In this document: positions 44,798 to 54,333 of the stretch, one piece after another
Layout: each line of letters opens with the position of its first letter
Numbering within the stretch: the first letter of the stretch is position 1
NCBI RefSeq assembly: GCF_001956045.1
Contig: NZ_MRTH01000013.1
Coordinates: 62,001-126,000 of the forward strand
Reading direction: 5' to 3'
Length of the DNA: 64,000 nucleotides
Origin: Paenibacillus sp. FSL H7-0331
GTDB lineage: Bacteria > Bacillota > Bacilli > Paenibacillales > NBRC-103111
Notes under the pieces: generated by a model
Told to the model about the DNA's origin: nothing
Databases searched by the model: none
Seen by the model: the letters and a program-made list of their open reading frames with translations, nothing else
Program-made: the position numbers and the translations under genes

Positions 44798-45448
44798 ATG
44801 GATTTTAAAACGGAGTTTAAACCATTGACGGTACAGCCGCAGGAAATTGAGGAACGCAGTTTTGAAATGATCACGGAGGAACTTGGGGAGCATCCTTTTA
44901 CAGAGGAGCAGTATCCTGTCGTGCAGCGTGTCATTCATGCCTCCGCAGATTTTGAGCTGGGTCGCAGTCTTGTTTTCCATAGAGACGCCATTACAGCGGG
45001 CATTAAGGCTATTCGCGAAGGTAGACCTGTTGTTGCTGATGTACAAATGGTACAGGTTGGCATTAGTAAGCCGAGAATTGCCAAATTTGGCGGTGACGTG
45101 CGTGTGTATATTTCTGATCCTGATGTGATGGAGGAAGCAAAGCGCTTGAATACGACACGCGCGATCATTTCGATCCGAAAGGCAATTCTTGAAGCTGAGG
45201 GCGCCATCTATGCAATTGGTAATGCACCTACGGCACTGCTGGAGCTTATTCGTCTTGTCAAAGAGGGTGCTGCTAAGCCGGGTCTTATCGTAGGTGTTCC
45301 GGTCGGCTTCGTATCGGCTGCGGAATCCAAGGAAGAATTGGCGAAGCTGGATATTCCTTTTATTACGAATATTGGGCGTAAAGGCGGCAGCCCGGTAGCG
45401 GTGGCAACGGTTAATGCGATCTCGCTGATGGCTGAACGGCTGGGCTAG
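44798..45448 (+). CDS. cbiC: Cobalt-precorrin-8 methylmutase
   Basis: The 216-residue protein shows IHASADFELGRSLVFH with the catalytic His (about H47), GRPVVADVQMVQVGISK, and GNAPTALLELIRL. CbiC/CobH moves the C11 methyl to C12, yielding cobyrinate. It overlaps no gene and is followed nine bases later by cbiD. Confidence 0.95.
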   Translation: MDFKTEFKPLTVQPQEIEERSFEMITEELGEHPFTEEQYPVVQRVIHASADFELGRSLVFHRDAITAGIKAIREGRPVVADVQMVQVGISKPRIAKFGGDVRVYISDPDVMEEAKRLNTTRAIISIRKAILEAEGAIYAIGNAPTALLELIRLVKEGAAKPGLIVGVPVGFVSAAESKEELAKLDIPFITNIGRKGGSPVAVATVNAISLMAERLG

Positions 45449-45456
45449 GTCACACT

Positions 45457-46587
45457 ATGGCGATGGACAAGTCCGGGAGCAAGGAAGCACAAGATGCCAA
45501 GCCACTGCGCCATGGTTATACGACGGGCTCTAACGCGGCGGCGGCGACCAAGGCCGCTTTAACGGCGCTAATCACGCAGGACGAGCAGACGGAAGCTACG
45601 ATTCATTTGCCAATCGGTCAAGATGTGACATTCACGATAGTACGCTGCGAATTTACGTTAGAGCGGGCGGAAACCGAGGTGATCAAGGATGGTGGGGATG
45701 ACCCGGATGCGACTCATGGCGCGCGGATTATTGCTGAGGTTACATGGCGGGACGAGAGTGGTATTGAGCTTGATGGCGGTATTGGCGTCGGACGCGTTAC
45801 GAAGCCGGGCTTACCCGTTGAGGTTGGAGAGGCGGCCATCAACCCGGTTCCCCGCAAAATGATTCGTCAGGCAGCAAACGATGTGCTGAAACAGTTTGAG
45901 GTGGACCGCGGAGTACGAGTCGTTATATCAGTCCCGGAAGGCGAGGAAATCGCCAAAAAGACTTTGAACGGCAGGCTTGGCATCCTCGGTGGTATCTCTA
46001 TCCTCGGTACGCGGGGGACGGTGGTACCTTTTTCTACAGCCGCCTATAAAGCAAGTGTGGCTCAGGCTATTCGGGTCGCTGTCAAATGCGGCTGTGAGCA
46101 CATCGTGCTATCCACAGGTGGACGGACGGAGAAGTATGGCATTGATATGTATCCCGAGCTGTCTGAGGAAGCTTTTGTGGAAATGGGTGATTTTGTCGGA
46201 TTTGCCCTACTGCATTGCAAGCGACAAGGCATCAAGCGCGTAACGATGGTTGGAATGATGGGTAAATTTTCCAAAATCGCGCAGGGTGTGATGATGGTGC
46301 ACAGCAAGAGCGCGCCGATAGATTTCGGTTTTCTCGCCAAGGTTGCTCTGGAGGCCGGAGCCACGGAGGAGCAGGCTGAATTGATACGGGGTGCGAACAC
46401 AGCGGCTTTGGTTGGAGATTGGATGCAGGAATGGGGATACCCTGGTTTTTTTGAGCTATTGAGCAGCTATTGCTGTGACATGGGCTTGAAAGAAGTGGGG
46501 GGCGGTATGGAGCTGGATACCGTAATTATTTCGATGAAGGCCGTACTGCTGGGTAGTGCGCGGAGAATAGGTGCGGAGGATAGGTGA
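45457..46587 (+). CDS. cbiD: Cobalt-precorrin-5B C1-methyltransferase
   Basis: The 376-residue protein carries the CbiD signature RHGYTTGSNAAAATKAALTA and VLSTGGRTEKYG. CbiD methylates C1 in the anaerobic route only, so its presence fixes the pathway type. A weak ribosome site is seen (GCTGGGCTAGG). The 559-base gap that follows carries repeat elements and interrupts the otherwise tight operon. Confidence 0.95.
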   Translation: MAMDKSGSKEAQDAKPLRHGYTTGSNAAAATKAALTALITQDEQTEATIHLPIGQDVTFTIVRCEFTLERAETEVIKDGGDDPDATHGARIIAEVTWRDESGIELDGGIGVGRVTKPGLPVEVGEAAINPVPRKMIRQAANDVLKQFEVDRGVRVVISVPEGEEIAKKTLNGRLGILGGISILGTRGTVVPFSTAAYKASVAQAIRVAVKCGCEHIVLSTGGRTEKYGIDMYPELSEEAFVEMGDFVGFALLHCKRQGIKRVTMVGMMGKFSKIAQGVMMVHSKSAPIDFGFLAKVALEAGATEEQAELIRGANTAALVGDWMQEWGYPGFFELLSSYCCDMGLKEVGGGMELDTVIISMKAVLLGSARRIGAEDR

Positions 46588-46620
46588 AAATTGCGCTGCG
46601 CGGGGAACAGGTGAAAAGTT

Positions 46621-46755
46621 CCGCTGCGCGACCGAAGTATTCTTCCGATCACTGTTGTTCCCGAATTTTTGTGATTGTATAAGACATGTAATGGTCAAAA
46701 TTCGGGAACAAAGGTGAACGCTGATGCTTCTCCAGAACACCACGGTCACTCCGCT
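46621..46755 (-). repeat. Intergenic palindromic repeat element, copy 1 (inverted)
   Basis: Read on the minus strand it begins AGCGGAGTG and contains GTTCTGGAGAAGC, the loop region ATGTCTTATACAATCA and ends CGCGCAGCGG, the same anchor points as copy 2. Its stem is TTGTTCCCGAATTTT (46655-46669) with a perfect inverted partner (46697-46711), 15 bp. Confidence 0.8.
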
Positions 46756-46868
46756 CGTTATTCACCGGGCTTTTTTAAAAATAGAAAGAATATGCGTTTT
46801 CCTTAAGATTATGGTTACGTAATGTTTAAAAGACTATGTTAACGACATTAGCGGTCAAAGCGATCTTG

Positions 46869-46885
46869 GCGTTCCTCTGGAACGC
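46869..46885 (+). repeat. Small hairpin of the HP family
   Basis: GCGTTCC-TCT-GGAACGC, perfect 7-bp stem, preceded upstream by GACTATGTTAACGACATTAGCGG and followed by TCTAAAG. Same arm sequence as the hairpin at 47113 with a changed loop. Confidence 0.6.
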
Positions 46886-46906
46886 TCTAAAGTACGATGA
46901 ATGAAT

Positions 46907-47040
46907 AGCGGAGTGGGCGGAATCGTTCTGGAGAAGCGAAGCGCTCGCCTTTGTCTCTGGATTTCTACCGCTCAATGTCTTATACCATCAAGAAATCTGG
47001 AGACAACAGCGATCGGAGGAATGATCCGCACGCGAAGCGG
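46907..47040 (+). repeat. Intergenic palindromic repeat element, copy 2
   Basis: Begins AGCGGAGTG, contains GTTCTGGAGAAGC, loop ATGTCTTATACCATCA, then ACAACAGCGATCGGA and CGCGAAGCGG. The stem TTGTCTCTGGATTTCT (46951-46966) pairs with AGAAATCTGGAGACAA (46991-47006) with two G-T pairs. The stem sequence differs from copy 1, yet both are fully paired. Confidence 0.8.
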
Positions 47041-47070
47041 GACCTACTCATCAGTACTTTAAAGAAGTCA

Positions 47071-47088
47071 GTGTTGCTGAAGCAACGC
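47071..47088 (+). repeat. Small hairpin of the HP family
   Basis: GTGTTGCT-GA-AGCAACGC, with GTTGCT/AGCAAC fully paired and one wobble pair next to the end. It is preceded by AAAGAAGTCA and followed by TTTAAGACTATG, like the neighbouring units. Confidence 0.5.
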
Positions 47089-47112
47089 TTTAAGACTATG
47101 CTTACGAAGTTA

Positions 47113-47138
47113 GCGTTCCATTGGAACGCTTTAAGGAG
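47113..47138 (+). repeat. Small hairpin joined to the cbiET ribosome binding site
   Basis: GCGTTCC-ATT-GGAACGC (47113-47129) is a perfect 7-bp stem, followed by TTTAAGGAG, whose AAGGAG (47133-47138) is eight bases before the ATG at 47147. Flank GACTATGCTTACGAAGTTA recalls the upstream units. Confidence 0.6.
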
Positions 47139-47146
47139 ACTAAACA

Positions 47147-48445
47147 ATGAGCGGACAACAACCGCATGTACAAATAACGAAGCCCAAAGTCATCGGCATT
47201 GGCGATAACGGAAGGGATAGCCTGCTGCCCCTGTATGCAGATTGGATCGACAGCAGTGAGCTGCTGGTCGGCGGTGAGCGTCAGCTGCAATTTTTCCCTG
47301 ATCATCAGGGAGAGCAGTTGATCATTAAAGGTGGTTTGAGCGAGTTGGCGGCCCGTTTAAAGACTGAGTCGGAGCAAGGACGCAGTGTCGTGGTACTGGC
47401 CTCGGGCGATCCGTTTTTTTACGGGATTGGCGGGTATTTGAGCTCCAAGCTGGCGGTTGAGGTGTATCCGAATCTGAGCTCGATCCAGCTTGCTTTTGCA
47501 CGAATGGGGGAGAGCTGGCAGGATGCCGAGGTTGTGAGTGTTCACGGTCGGAGCATAAAGGGCTTAGCTCAACGCATTGATGGCAAGAAAAAGGTAGCGC
47601 TGCTCACGGATGAAACGAACAGCCCGCAGGAGATTGCCCGCTATTTACTCGCTTTCGGTATGACGGAATATCGTGTGTTTGTCGCGGAGAATCTGGACGG
47701 ACCGAGCGAACGTACTGACTGGTATGAGCTGCAGGAATTGGCTGAGCAGGCAACGGAAGCTTTTTCGCCACTCAATGTCGTTATTTTACGTCAAAGGCCA
47801 GGTGTTTCCAGCGCAGATTTGCCTCAGTGGCCGTTTGGTATTGACGATGAGCTGTTTGCTCAGCGCAAGCCGGATAAGGGTCTGATCACCAAGAAGGAAA
47901 TCCGTGTTCTGAGTCTTGCCCAGATGGGACTTCGGTCTGACAGCATTGTCTGGGATATTGGAACGTGTACCGGCTCGGTAGCGATTGAAGCAGCACGCAT
48001 TGCCAGACAAGGTGCGGTGTATGCAATTGAAAAGAATGAAGCGGATCTCGCCAACTGTTTGGAAAATATGACGCGTTTCCGCGCTGATATAACAGTAATT
48101 CAGGGGCGCGCACCACAAGGTTTGGAGACTTTTGCCGATCCTGATGCCGTGTTCATAGGAGGCAGCGGCGGTGAAATGAAAGAGCTGCTGCATGTGTGCT
48201 GCACGCGACTTCGGCCTGGTGGTAGAATCGTTCTTAATGCAGTGACGATTGAAAATTTATATGAGGCTAACCGAACATTTGCCGAGGAAGGTTTTGCTAC
48301 GAATATTACTTTGGCACAAATTTCGCGGAGCAAGCCGATTTTGGATATGACCCGATTTGAGGGACTTAACCCTGTTTATATTATAACCGCCCGGCATCAA
48401 GAGCCGGAGAGTGCAGCAGTAAAGGAGACGAAGGCAGTTGAGTAA
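47147..48445 (+). CDS. cbiET: Precorrin-6Y C5,15-methyltransferase (decarboxylating), CbiE-CbiT fusion
   Basis: The 432-residue protein contains an N-terminal CbiE methyltransferase ([33 protein letters not shown]) and a C-terminal CbiT domain ([22 protein letters not shown]) that methylates C15 and decarboxylates. Equivalent to CobL. It follows the 559-base gap with a hairpin-linked ribosome site and overlaps cbiL by eight bases. Confidence 0.94.
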   Translation: MSGQQPHVQITKPKVIGIGDNGRDSLLPLYADWIDSSELLVGGERQLQFFPDHQGEQLIIKGGLSELAARLKTESEQGRSVVVLASGDPFFYGIGGYLSSKLAVEVYPNLSSIQLAFARMGESWQDAEVVSVHGRSIKGLAQRIDGKKKVALLTDETNSPQEIARYLLAFGMTEYRVFVAENLDGPSERTDWYELQELAEQATEAFSPLNVVILRQRPGVSSADLPQWPFGIDDELFAQRKPDKGLITKKEIRVLSLAQMGLRSDSIVWDIGTCTGSVAIEAARIARQGAVYAIEKNEADLANCLENMTRFRADITVIQGRAPQGLETFADPDAVFIGGSGGEMKELLHVCCTRLRPGGRIVLNAVTIENLYEANRTFAEEGFATNITLAQISRSKPILDMTRFEGLNPVYIITARHQEPESAAVKETKAVE

Positions 48446-49148
48446 CTTAGGTATTTTGTATGGCTTGGGTGTTGGGCCCGGTGACCCGGAGCTTATTACG
48501 GTAAAGGCTTTCCGGCTTCTGAAGGAATCCCCGGTTATCGCATATCCGCGCAAAAAACGGGGAGCCAAGAGCTACGCCCTAGCGATTACAGAGCTTTATG
48601 TCAACACGGAAGAGAAAATTATGGTTCCGCTGATCTTTCCAATGACGAGAGACCGCGATGCTTTGGAGCTGCAATGGAATAAAACCGTGGATGCGGTATG
48701 GCAGCATTTAGAGCAGGGCAAGGATGTTGCTTTTGTCACTGAGGGCGATCCAATGATTTACAGTACATTTATTCATTTGATGAGGTTAATGGCTGAGCGA
48801 CACCCTGAGGTGAAGATCGTATCCATTCCGGGCATCTCCTCTGTGAATGCATCAGCCTCACGACTGGGGCTGCCGATGGCGGATGGTGATGAGAAAATCG
48901 CGATTGTTCCGGCTACGGATGACTACGATAAAATGCGGTATGCAATCGAATCGCATGATTGTATCGTATTTATCAAGGTGGCCAAGGTGATTGATCTGAT
49001 GCTGCGTGTGCTGGGTGATCTTGGTTTGGTCGATAAGGCATCCGTGCTGACCAAAGTAACCTCCTCCGAAGAAATGATCTGGAGAGATATTCGCGTGCTG
49101 GAAGGCCGTGAGCTGGAATACTTAACATTAATGGTGGTGAGAAAATAA
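48438..49148 (+). CDS. cbiL: Cobalt-factor II / precorrin-2 C20-methyltransferase
   Basis: The 236-residue methyltransferase has [20 protein letters not shown] and [16 protein letters not shown], typical of CobI/CbiL. It adds the C20 methyl. It starts with TTG at 48438, nine bases after AAAGGAG, inside the end of cbiET, and its stop overlaps the next ATG, so translation is coupled. Confidence 0.94.
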   Translation: MSNLGILYGLGVGPGDPELITVKAFRLLKESPVIAYPRKKRGAKSYALAITELYVNTEEKIMVPLIFPMTRDRDALELQWNKTVDAVWQHLEQGKDVAFVTEGDPMIYSTFIHLMRLMAERHPEVKIVSIPGISSVNASASRLGLPMADGDEKIAIVPATDDYDKMRYAIESHDCIVFIKVAKVIDLMLRVLGDLGLVDKASVLTKVTSSEEMIWRDIRVLEGRELEYLTLMVVRK

Positions 49149-49930
49149 TGGATAAAATCTATATTATTGGAGCCGGTCCCGGCGATCCGGACTTGATTAC
49201 GGTTAAAGGCTTACGTTTGCTGCAGGAGGCCGATGTTGTTCTTTATACAGATTCATTGGTTAATGAGGACCTGATTGCCAAGGCCAAGCCGGAAGCGGAG
49301 ATTTTGAAAAGCGCGGGTATGGACCTTAAGGAAATGGTCGATATCATGGTGGATCGCGTACGTCAGGGTAAAATGGTTGCCCGTGTACATACTGGTGACC
49401 CGGCCGTGTTTGGTGCGATTATGGAGCAGATTGCTCTGCTCAAAAAGGCAGGAGTCGGGTATGAGGTTATTCCCGGGGTCAGCTCTGTATTTGCCTCAGC
49501 TGCGGCGATTGGTGCCGAGCTGACGATCCCTGAGCTGACGCAGACCCTGATTCTAACCCGTGCTGAAGGCCGGACGCCTGTACCTGAGCTGGAAAAGCTT
49601 AAGGACCTGGCGGCCCATCACTGCACGCTTGCCTTATTCCTTAGTGCCACACTGGTCAAAAAAGTCGTTGGTGATCTGCTGGAAGCAGGCTGGAGCGAGG
49701 ATACGCCGGTTGCTGTTGTGCAGCGTGCCACTTGGCCAGATCAGCTCATCGTGCGTACGACAATCGCCAATCTGGATCAGGACATGCGTGCGAATGGGAT
49801 TCGTTCCCATGCAATGATTTTGGCAGGGTGGGCGCTGGACCCGGATATTCATAGCAATGAAGAGTATCGCTCCAAGCTGTATGACAAGGAATTCACGCAT
49901 CGTTTCCGCAGAGGAGTGAAGCCCTCATGA
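49148..49930 (+). CDS. cbiF: Precorrin-4 / cobalt-precorrin-4 C11-methyltransferase
   Basis: The 260-residue protein ([53 protein letters not shown]) is a typical CobM/CbiF. It methylates C11. It shares one base with the cbiL stop, and its own end overlaps cbiG by four bases. Confidence 0.95.
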   Translation: MDKIYIIGAGPGDPDLITVKGLRLLQEADVVLYTDSLVNEDLIAKAKPEAEILKSAGMDLKEMVDIMVDRVRQGKMVARVHTGDPAVFGAIMEQIALLKKAGVGYEVIPGVSSVFASAAAIGAELTIPELTQTLILTRAEGRTPVPELEKLKDLAAHHCTLALFLSATLVKKVVGDLLEAGWSEDTPVAVVQRATWPDQLIVRTTIANLDQDMRANGIRSHAMILAGWALDPDIHSNEEYRSKLYDKEFTHRFRRGVKPS

Positions 49931-51177
49931 TCAGCTTAGTCGAGGGTCAATTTCCACAAATTGAGCAAAATGGCGATTACGCGATTGTAGCTATTACGAA
50001 GCACGGTGTCGAGCTTGCCCGCAAGCTGCAGCAATCATTTTCTCATTCAGATTTGTATTATATGTCCAAGTTTGCGCGCGGCGACGAAGCAGAGCTCGGT
50101 ATTCAGCTGTTCGAAGGCAGTGTAAGAATGCTGTTCCCTGCTTTATTTCCAGCCTATAAAGGCATCATCACGATCATTTCCCTGGGTGCTGTGGTTCGAA
50201 TGATAGCCCCCTTGCTGGTTGATAAGAAATCCGATCCCGGCATTGTCGTCATCGATGATAAAGGGGAGCACGTAATCAGCATGCTATCCGGCCATTTGGG
50301 CGGCGCGAATGAGCTAACCCGCGAGGTAGCTGCGGCCATCGGTGCCAGAGCTGTAATTACAACTGCTTCCGATGTGCAAAAAACGATAGCCGTTGACTTG
50401 TTCGGCCGCCGCTTCGGCTGGGTATGGGAATCCGCGACGAAGCTGACTCCGGTCAGCGCCTCAGTCGTTAACGAAGAGCAGGTTGCCGTCGTGCAGGAGT
50501 CCGGTGAGCCGGGCTGGTGGCTGCATGATTCTCCCCTGCCTGCGACCATACGAGAGTATGCGTCTGTCGAGTCTGCACTTGCCGCACAGCCGCAGGCAGC
50601 GCTTGTTGTCACGCACCGTGTACTGTCTGCGACTGAAGAAACGATACTAACCAATGGTGTGTTGTATCGTCCGAAGGTGCTTGCACTTGGCATCGGCTGC
50701 AACCGCGGCACAGCAGCGGAGGAAATTGAGGCGGTGATCACCGAAACCTTGGCTGAATTGCAGTTCTCGATCAAGAGCGTCAAGGCCATCTGCACGATTG
50801 ATCTGAAGAAGGATGAGGAAGGCCTGCTTGCTGTCACTCACAAGTACAGCTGGCCGCTCGTGACCTACACCCCTGAGCAATTAAACGAAGTGCATATCGA
50901 GGCGCCATCCGATACCGTACATCGGTTTACTGGCGCATATGGCGTCAGCGAGCCTGCAGCGAAGCTGTACTCAGGAGCATCCGAGCTTGCTCTGACCAAG
51001 AAGAAGTCCGGCAACGTGACGATTTCCGTCGGTCTCATCGATTTTGAGAAGCTGGCTGAGAAGTCTGCACAGGAGGCTGCTGAGGTTAACGCATCAGATG
51101 CTTCAAAAGAGGCGTCCACAGCAGCATCATCGGCAGTGAACAACAATCAAGCCGAGGTACAAACTGATGGCCGATAG
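49927..51177 (+). CDS. cbiG: Cobalt-precorrin-5A hydrolase
   Basis: The 416-residue protein has the CbiG N-terminal and central parts (KGIITIISLGAVVRMIAPLL, SMLSGHLGGANELTREVAA) and the C-terminal module beginning LALGIGCNRGTAAEEIEAV. CbiG opens the ring-A lactone and releases acetaldehyde, specific to the anaerobic route. The final 45 residues are an Ala/Ser-rich, repetitive extension (SAQEAAEVNASDASKEASTA) that most CbiG lack. It overlaps cbiA by 11 bases. Confidence 0.93.
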   Translation: MISLVEGQFPQIEQNGDYAIVAITKHGVELARKLQQSFSHSDLYYMSKFARGDEAELGIQLFEGSVRMLFPALFPAYKGIITIISLGAVVRMIAPLLVDKKSDPGIVVIDDKGEHVISMLSGHLGGANELTREVAAAIGARAVITTASDVQKTIAVDLFGRRFGWVWESATKLTPVSASVVNEEQVAVVQESGEPGWWLHDSPLPATIREYASVESALAAQPQAALVVTHRVLSATEETILTNGVLYRPKVLALGIGCNRGTAAEEIEAVITETLAELQFSIKSVKAICTIDLKKDEEGLLAVTHKYSWPLVTYTPEQLNEVHIEAPSDTVHRFTGAYGVSEPAAKLYSGASELALTKKKSGNVTISVGLIDFEKLAEKSAQEAAEVNASDASKEASTAASSAVNNNQAEVQTDGR

Positions 51178-52654
51178 AAAAATCGTAATTGCCGGAACCG
51201 GAAGCGGTGTCGGCAAAACTACACTAACCATTGGTTTGATGGCAGCTCTTCGTAATCTCGGTCATCAAGTCCAAGGCTTTAAATGTGGACCTGATTATAT
51301 CGATCCTACGTTTCATACCGCTGTAACCGGACGCAGCTCACGTAATCTCGACAGCTATATGCTGTCTCATGATACTGTTAAGGAAATTTATACAAGAGCC
51401 AGCCATGACGCCGATATTTCGATCATTGAAGGGGTTATGGGGTTCTACGATGGCAAAAACCCGAAAAACAACGTAGGAAGCACCGCCGAAATCAGCATGC
51501 TGCTGGATGCGCCTGTTCTGCTGGTCGTGAATTGCCAGAGCATGGCGCGCAGTGCTGCTGCTATCGTCAAAGGCTTTCAGTGTATGGAGCCGCGGGCACG
51601 AATTGTCGGTGTGATCGCCAACAGAGTAGGCAGCGCCAATCATCACCGGATTGTGAGTGAGGCGATTGAACAGGAATGCGGCATTCCGGTGCTTGGGTAT
51701 TTGCTGCGCGACGATCAACTCTCGATGCCGGAGCGCCATCTGGGTCTCGTTCCTTCTATAGAGAGAGGAGAGCTGCAGCCGTTTTTTGACAGCTTGTCCA
51801 CTTTAATCTCAAGTACCGTCGATGTTCAGCGCATTTGGGAGCTGGCGGAATCTCCGGAAGTTGAGCTCTCAGAGGACAGCCTGCGAATATTTATACCAGC
51901 AGATAGCTTACCGCAGTCGCAGGTTACGATTGCTGTTGCCAAAGATGCGGCCTTTAACTTTTATTATCAGGAAAATATCGAGCTGCTGGAAGCAAATGGA
52001 GCCAAGTGCATCTATTTCTCTCCTCTTGCTGGTGAGCCGCTTCCCGCGGGTGTGCATGGTCTGTATCTTGGAGGCGGTTTTCCAGAGGAGTTTGCCGACA
52101 AGCTGGCCGCGGATGAAGCCGAGCACGTACGTCAGTCGATTCGCGAAGCGATTTCCGGTGGGCTGCCTACGCTGGCAGAATGCGGAGGATTCATGTATTT
52201 GACAGATTCGATAGCGAATACGAATGGTCAAACCTATCCGATGCTGGGACTGATTCCTGGTACCGTCCGCATGCAAAAGAAGCTCGCTGCTCTTGGTTAT
52301 CGGGAAATTACCGGCACTGAAGGCAACTTCCTGCTGGGAGCTGCGGATAAGGCCAAAGGCCATGTGTTTCATTATTCTACGTTTCAACCTGGAGTGGCGG
52401 CAGATAAACAGACTGACGCACAGTCTCATGACAGCCAATCGGGGAGCATAAAGGCGTCAAATCCCCAACCAGAGATGGCGTTGCGTCATGCGTATGTAAC
52501 GAAGGGACTGCGTGGGACCAAGCCGGAAGGCTACCTGAACGAGCAGGGAAATTTGATCGCCGGATATACACACATTCATTTTGCATCGGAGCCAGCTTTA
52601 GCACAGCGGTGGGTAGAACAATGCAAGCAGTATAAGCAACTTAAAGAACATTAA
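51167..52654 (+). CDS. cbiA: Cobyrinate a,c-diamide synthase
   Basis: The 495-residue glutamine amidotransferase has the ATP loop IAGTGSGVGKTTLTIGLM, IEGVMGFYDGKNPKNNVGS, and the class-I glutaminase triad region PTLAECGGFMYLTDS with the nucleophilic Cys; HIHFASEP supplies the C-terminal His. It amidates the a and c side chains, the last step of the pathway encoded here. A low-complexity insertion of about 30 residues (AADKQTDAQSHDSQS) lies in the C-terminal domain. Confidence 0.95.
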   Translation: MADRKIVIAGTGSGVGKTTLTIGLMAALRNLGHQVQGFKCGPDYIDPTFHTAVTGRSSRNLDSYMLSHDTVKEIYTRASHDADISIIEGVMGFYDGKNPKNNVGSTAEISMLLDAPVLLVVNCQSMARSAAAIVKGFQCMEPRARIVGVIANRVGSANHHRIVSEAIEQECGIPVLGYLLRDDQLSMPERHLGLVPSIERGELQPFFDSLSTLISSTVDVQRIWELAESPEVELSEDSLRIFIPADSLPQSQVTIAVAKDAAFNFYYQENIELLEANGAKCIYFSPLAGEPLPAGVHGLYLGGGFPEEFADKLAADEAEHVRQSIREAISGGLPTLAECGGFMYLTDSIANTNGQTYPMLGLIPGTVRMQKKLAALGYREITGTEGNFLLGAADKAKGHVFHYSTFQPGVAADKQTDAQSHDSQSGSIKASNPQPEMALRHAYVTKGLRGTKPEGYLNEQGNLIAGYTHIHFASEPALAQRWVEQCKQYKQLKEH

Positions 52655-52686
52655 AGCACAATCCAACGAGAGGGGAATCATGAATC

Positions 52687-53247
52687 ATGTCTGTTATGGA
52701 ACTGCTGCGCAAGCGGCGTGCAACTCGAAATGTTCAACCCATTGAAGTCGAAGATGAAAAAATCGATGCCCTGCTCGAAGCAGCGGCATTAGCGCCTAAC
52801 GACAGACTGCGCGAGCCTTGGCACTTTTATGTGATCCGCGGTGAAGCCAAACAGCGTTATGAGGCGCTGGCACTTTCCTATTTGGAGGAGCGTTTCCCGA
52901 CCAAACCGAAGCTTGTTGAGGAGTCATTGAAGGTACTTACCGCAACCCCGCTCGTCATTGTAGTTACGTCCGATGTGATCCCGAACGATCCTGCATCGTC
53001 CAAGGATAATGAATATGCCACAGCTTGTGCAATTCATTCCATGTGGCTTGCCGCAGGGGAGCTGGGACTTGGTTTGGTATGGCGGACTCGTGGGATAGGT
53101 CTGGTCCATGACGAACGGATGCATGAGTTTATCGGTTCACCTGAAAATAAAAAGGTTATCGGTACTGTGTTTATTGGATATCCGATTGATGAGCCTGCAG
53201 CAACTGCAAGAACACCTCATCGGGATAAGACGACATTTGTACAATAA
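52687..53247 (+). CDS. cbiY: Nitroreductase-family protein at the end of the cobalamin operon (CbiY-like)
   Basis: The 186-residue product has the FMN nitroreductase pattern: RRATRNVQPIEVEDEKI, ALAPNDRLREPWHFYVI, and GELGLGLVWRTRG. In the B. megaterium cobI operon the equivalent gene is called cbiY; its role is unproven, though BluB, the DMB synthase, is a distant member of the same fold. Assignment as flavoenzyme is good; the substrate is unknown. GAGAGGGGAATC precedes the ATG. A hairpin follows. Confidence 0.8.
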   Translation: MSVMELLRKRRATRNVQPIEVEDEKIDALLEAAALAPNDRLREPWHFYVIRGEAKQRYEALALSYLEERFPTKPKLVEESLKVLTATPLVIVVTSDVIPNDPASSKDNEYATACAIHSMWLAAGELGLGLVWRTRGIGLVHDERMHEFIGSPENKKVIGTVFIGYPIDEPAATARTPHRDKTTFVQ

Positions 53248-53342
53248 GCTTTGTCTAAGTTGGGGCATAACTAAACGTCTGTACGACAAAACGATTCTCA
53301 TGAATATGTATGCTTAAAAGCGGTGATACCAGGCTAGAGGTG

Positions 53343-53364
53343 GCTTACCCTGAATTGGGTAAGC
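53343..53364 (+). terminator. Hairpin after the cobalamin operon
   Basis: GCTTACCC-TGAATT-GGGTAAGC is a perfect 8-bp stem, extendable by AGG/CCT outside. The following T run is short (TAATTT), so it is a possible terminator of weak strength. Confidence 0.55.
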
Positions 53365-53505
53365 TGCCTAATTTCCTGATGTTAGATGGTGGTAACGAGT
53401 CCGTTCCTTCGCTTTCTACCACTCCCTTTCATGGGCACACCACCTCAACGCCTATTTGCTCAGCAACAATTTGACAATGTTTACCCAGAAAGGAAGCGTA
53501 ACGAA

Positions 53506-54087
53506 ATGAAAAAGCAGTGGGTGATATGGGGGAGTATTGGAGGCGTTGCAATCTTATCAGCTGCCTTGATATTATCGAGCGATAAGATCATAAAAGGTGT
53601 AGCTCAGATAAACCAGCTGGTACCTGTAACAGTACCTGTATCTGTACCGGAATCCGCGAAGCCATTGCAAGGAGTGCCGTCCACACCTGCTTCACCTGTT
53701 GCGCCTTCGAAGACGACAACTGCCCCTGGAACCCAAGCCCCAAAGGCATCAACAAGTTCGACTTCAGCACCAAAAGCATCTCCAACTGAAATCGTCCCGA
53801 CACAGACGGAAGTCATGACCACATTACCTTCAGTTGCTCCCAAATCGGTACCCAGTGTGTCCTCCAAGGCCCCAGCAGCGGAATCATCCGCAGCGTCAAA
53901 GCCAGCCCCGTCACCAGTAACAACCAAGGCTCCAGCAGCGGAATCATCATCAGCCTCTAAAGCTTCCCCGACGCCAAACGAAGCTAAGGCTCCTTCCACA
54001 AAAGAAGTCACCTCCACAACAATCACAGCGCCTGTGGCTCCTGTGGCTCCAGTAACGCCAATTGCCCCCATACATGAGCACAAGTAA
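53506..54087 (+). CDS. Pro/Ala/Ser/Thr-rich single-pass membrane protein
   Basis: From ATG 53506 (AAAGGAAG upstream) the 193-residue product has a short charged start, one membrane helix (WVIWGSIGGVAILSAALIL), and an extracellular region of low complexity made of Pro, Ala, Ser, Thr and Val. A unit of about 20 residues (KAPAAESSAASKPAP, KAPAAESSSASKASP) is repeated in tandem. No recognisable domain is present. Probably a wall-spanning stalk or spacer; the function is unknown. The long in-frame start at 53386 is not supported. Confidence 0.7.
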   Translation: MKKQWVIWGSIGGVAILSAALILSSDKIIKGVAQINQLVPVTVPVSVPESAKPLQGVPSTPASPVAPSKTTTAPGTQAPKASTSSTSAPKASPTEIVPTQTEVMTTLPSVAPKSVPSVSSKAPAAESSAASKPAPSPVTTKAPAAESSSASKASPTPNEAKAPSTKEVTSTTITAPVAPVAPVTPIAPIHEHK

Positions 54088-54141
54088 CGGTTGCTAGAAT
54101 CAGTTCCAGATTTAACGACACCACTGTAGGTGTCCAGCAGA

Positions 54142-54323
54142 TCAGGGTTCTGCAATCCGATTAGAGGCTGCATAATGGGGTCCAATAGCTTCGGGAACAT
54201 CGACGAGTTTCTGATGTGCTCCCCAGGTTTCTCCCCATATGCGCATTTGCAGGAGCACGGTTTTGTACGCTCTTCCTTTATCAGTTAATGAGTATTCCAC
54301 GGTTACAGGTACTGTAGGGAATC
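54142..54323 (-). pseudogene. 3' remnant of an HxlR family regulator gene
   Basis: On the minus strand an open stretch encodes PTVPVTVEYSLTDKGRAYKT and then VLLQMRIWGETWG, the C-terminal half of the HxlR winged helix. A TGA lies in frame just before it, and the N-terminal half, with the DNA-recognition helix, is missing because the MFS gene 3' end lies there. It is a decayed relic next to the MFS gene. Confidence 0.75.
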
Positions 54324-54333
54324 TTCAATTATT

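Larger units (their letters stand above)
46588..47146. other. 559-base non-coding gap between cbiD and cbiET
   Basis: No gene is supported on either strand. It contains duplicated GGTGAAAA-type segments next to cbiD (46582-46630), two inverted copies of a ~135-base repeat (46621-46755 and 46907-47040), and three small hairpins (46869-46885, 47071-47088, 47113-47129). The last is joined to the cbiET ribosome site. Confidence 0.75.

Noticed and set aside
54117..54134. GACACC-ACTGTA-GGTGTC hairpin as terminator of the low-complexity gene
   Set aside because: The stem is only 6 bp and there is no T run after it.
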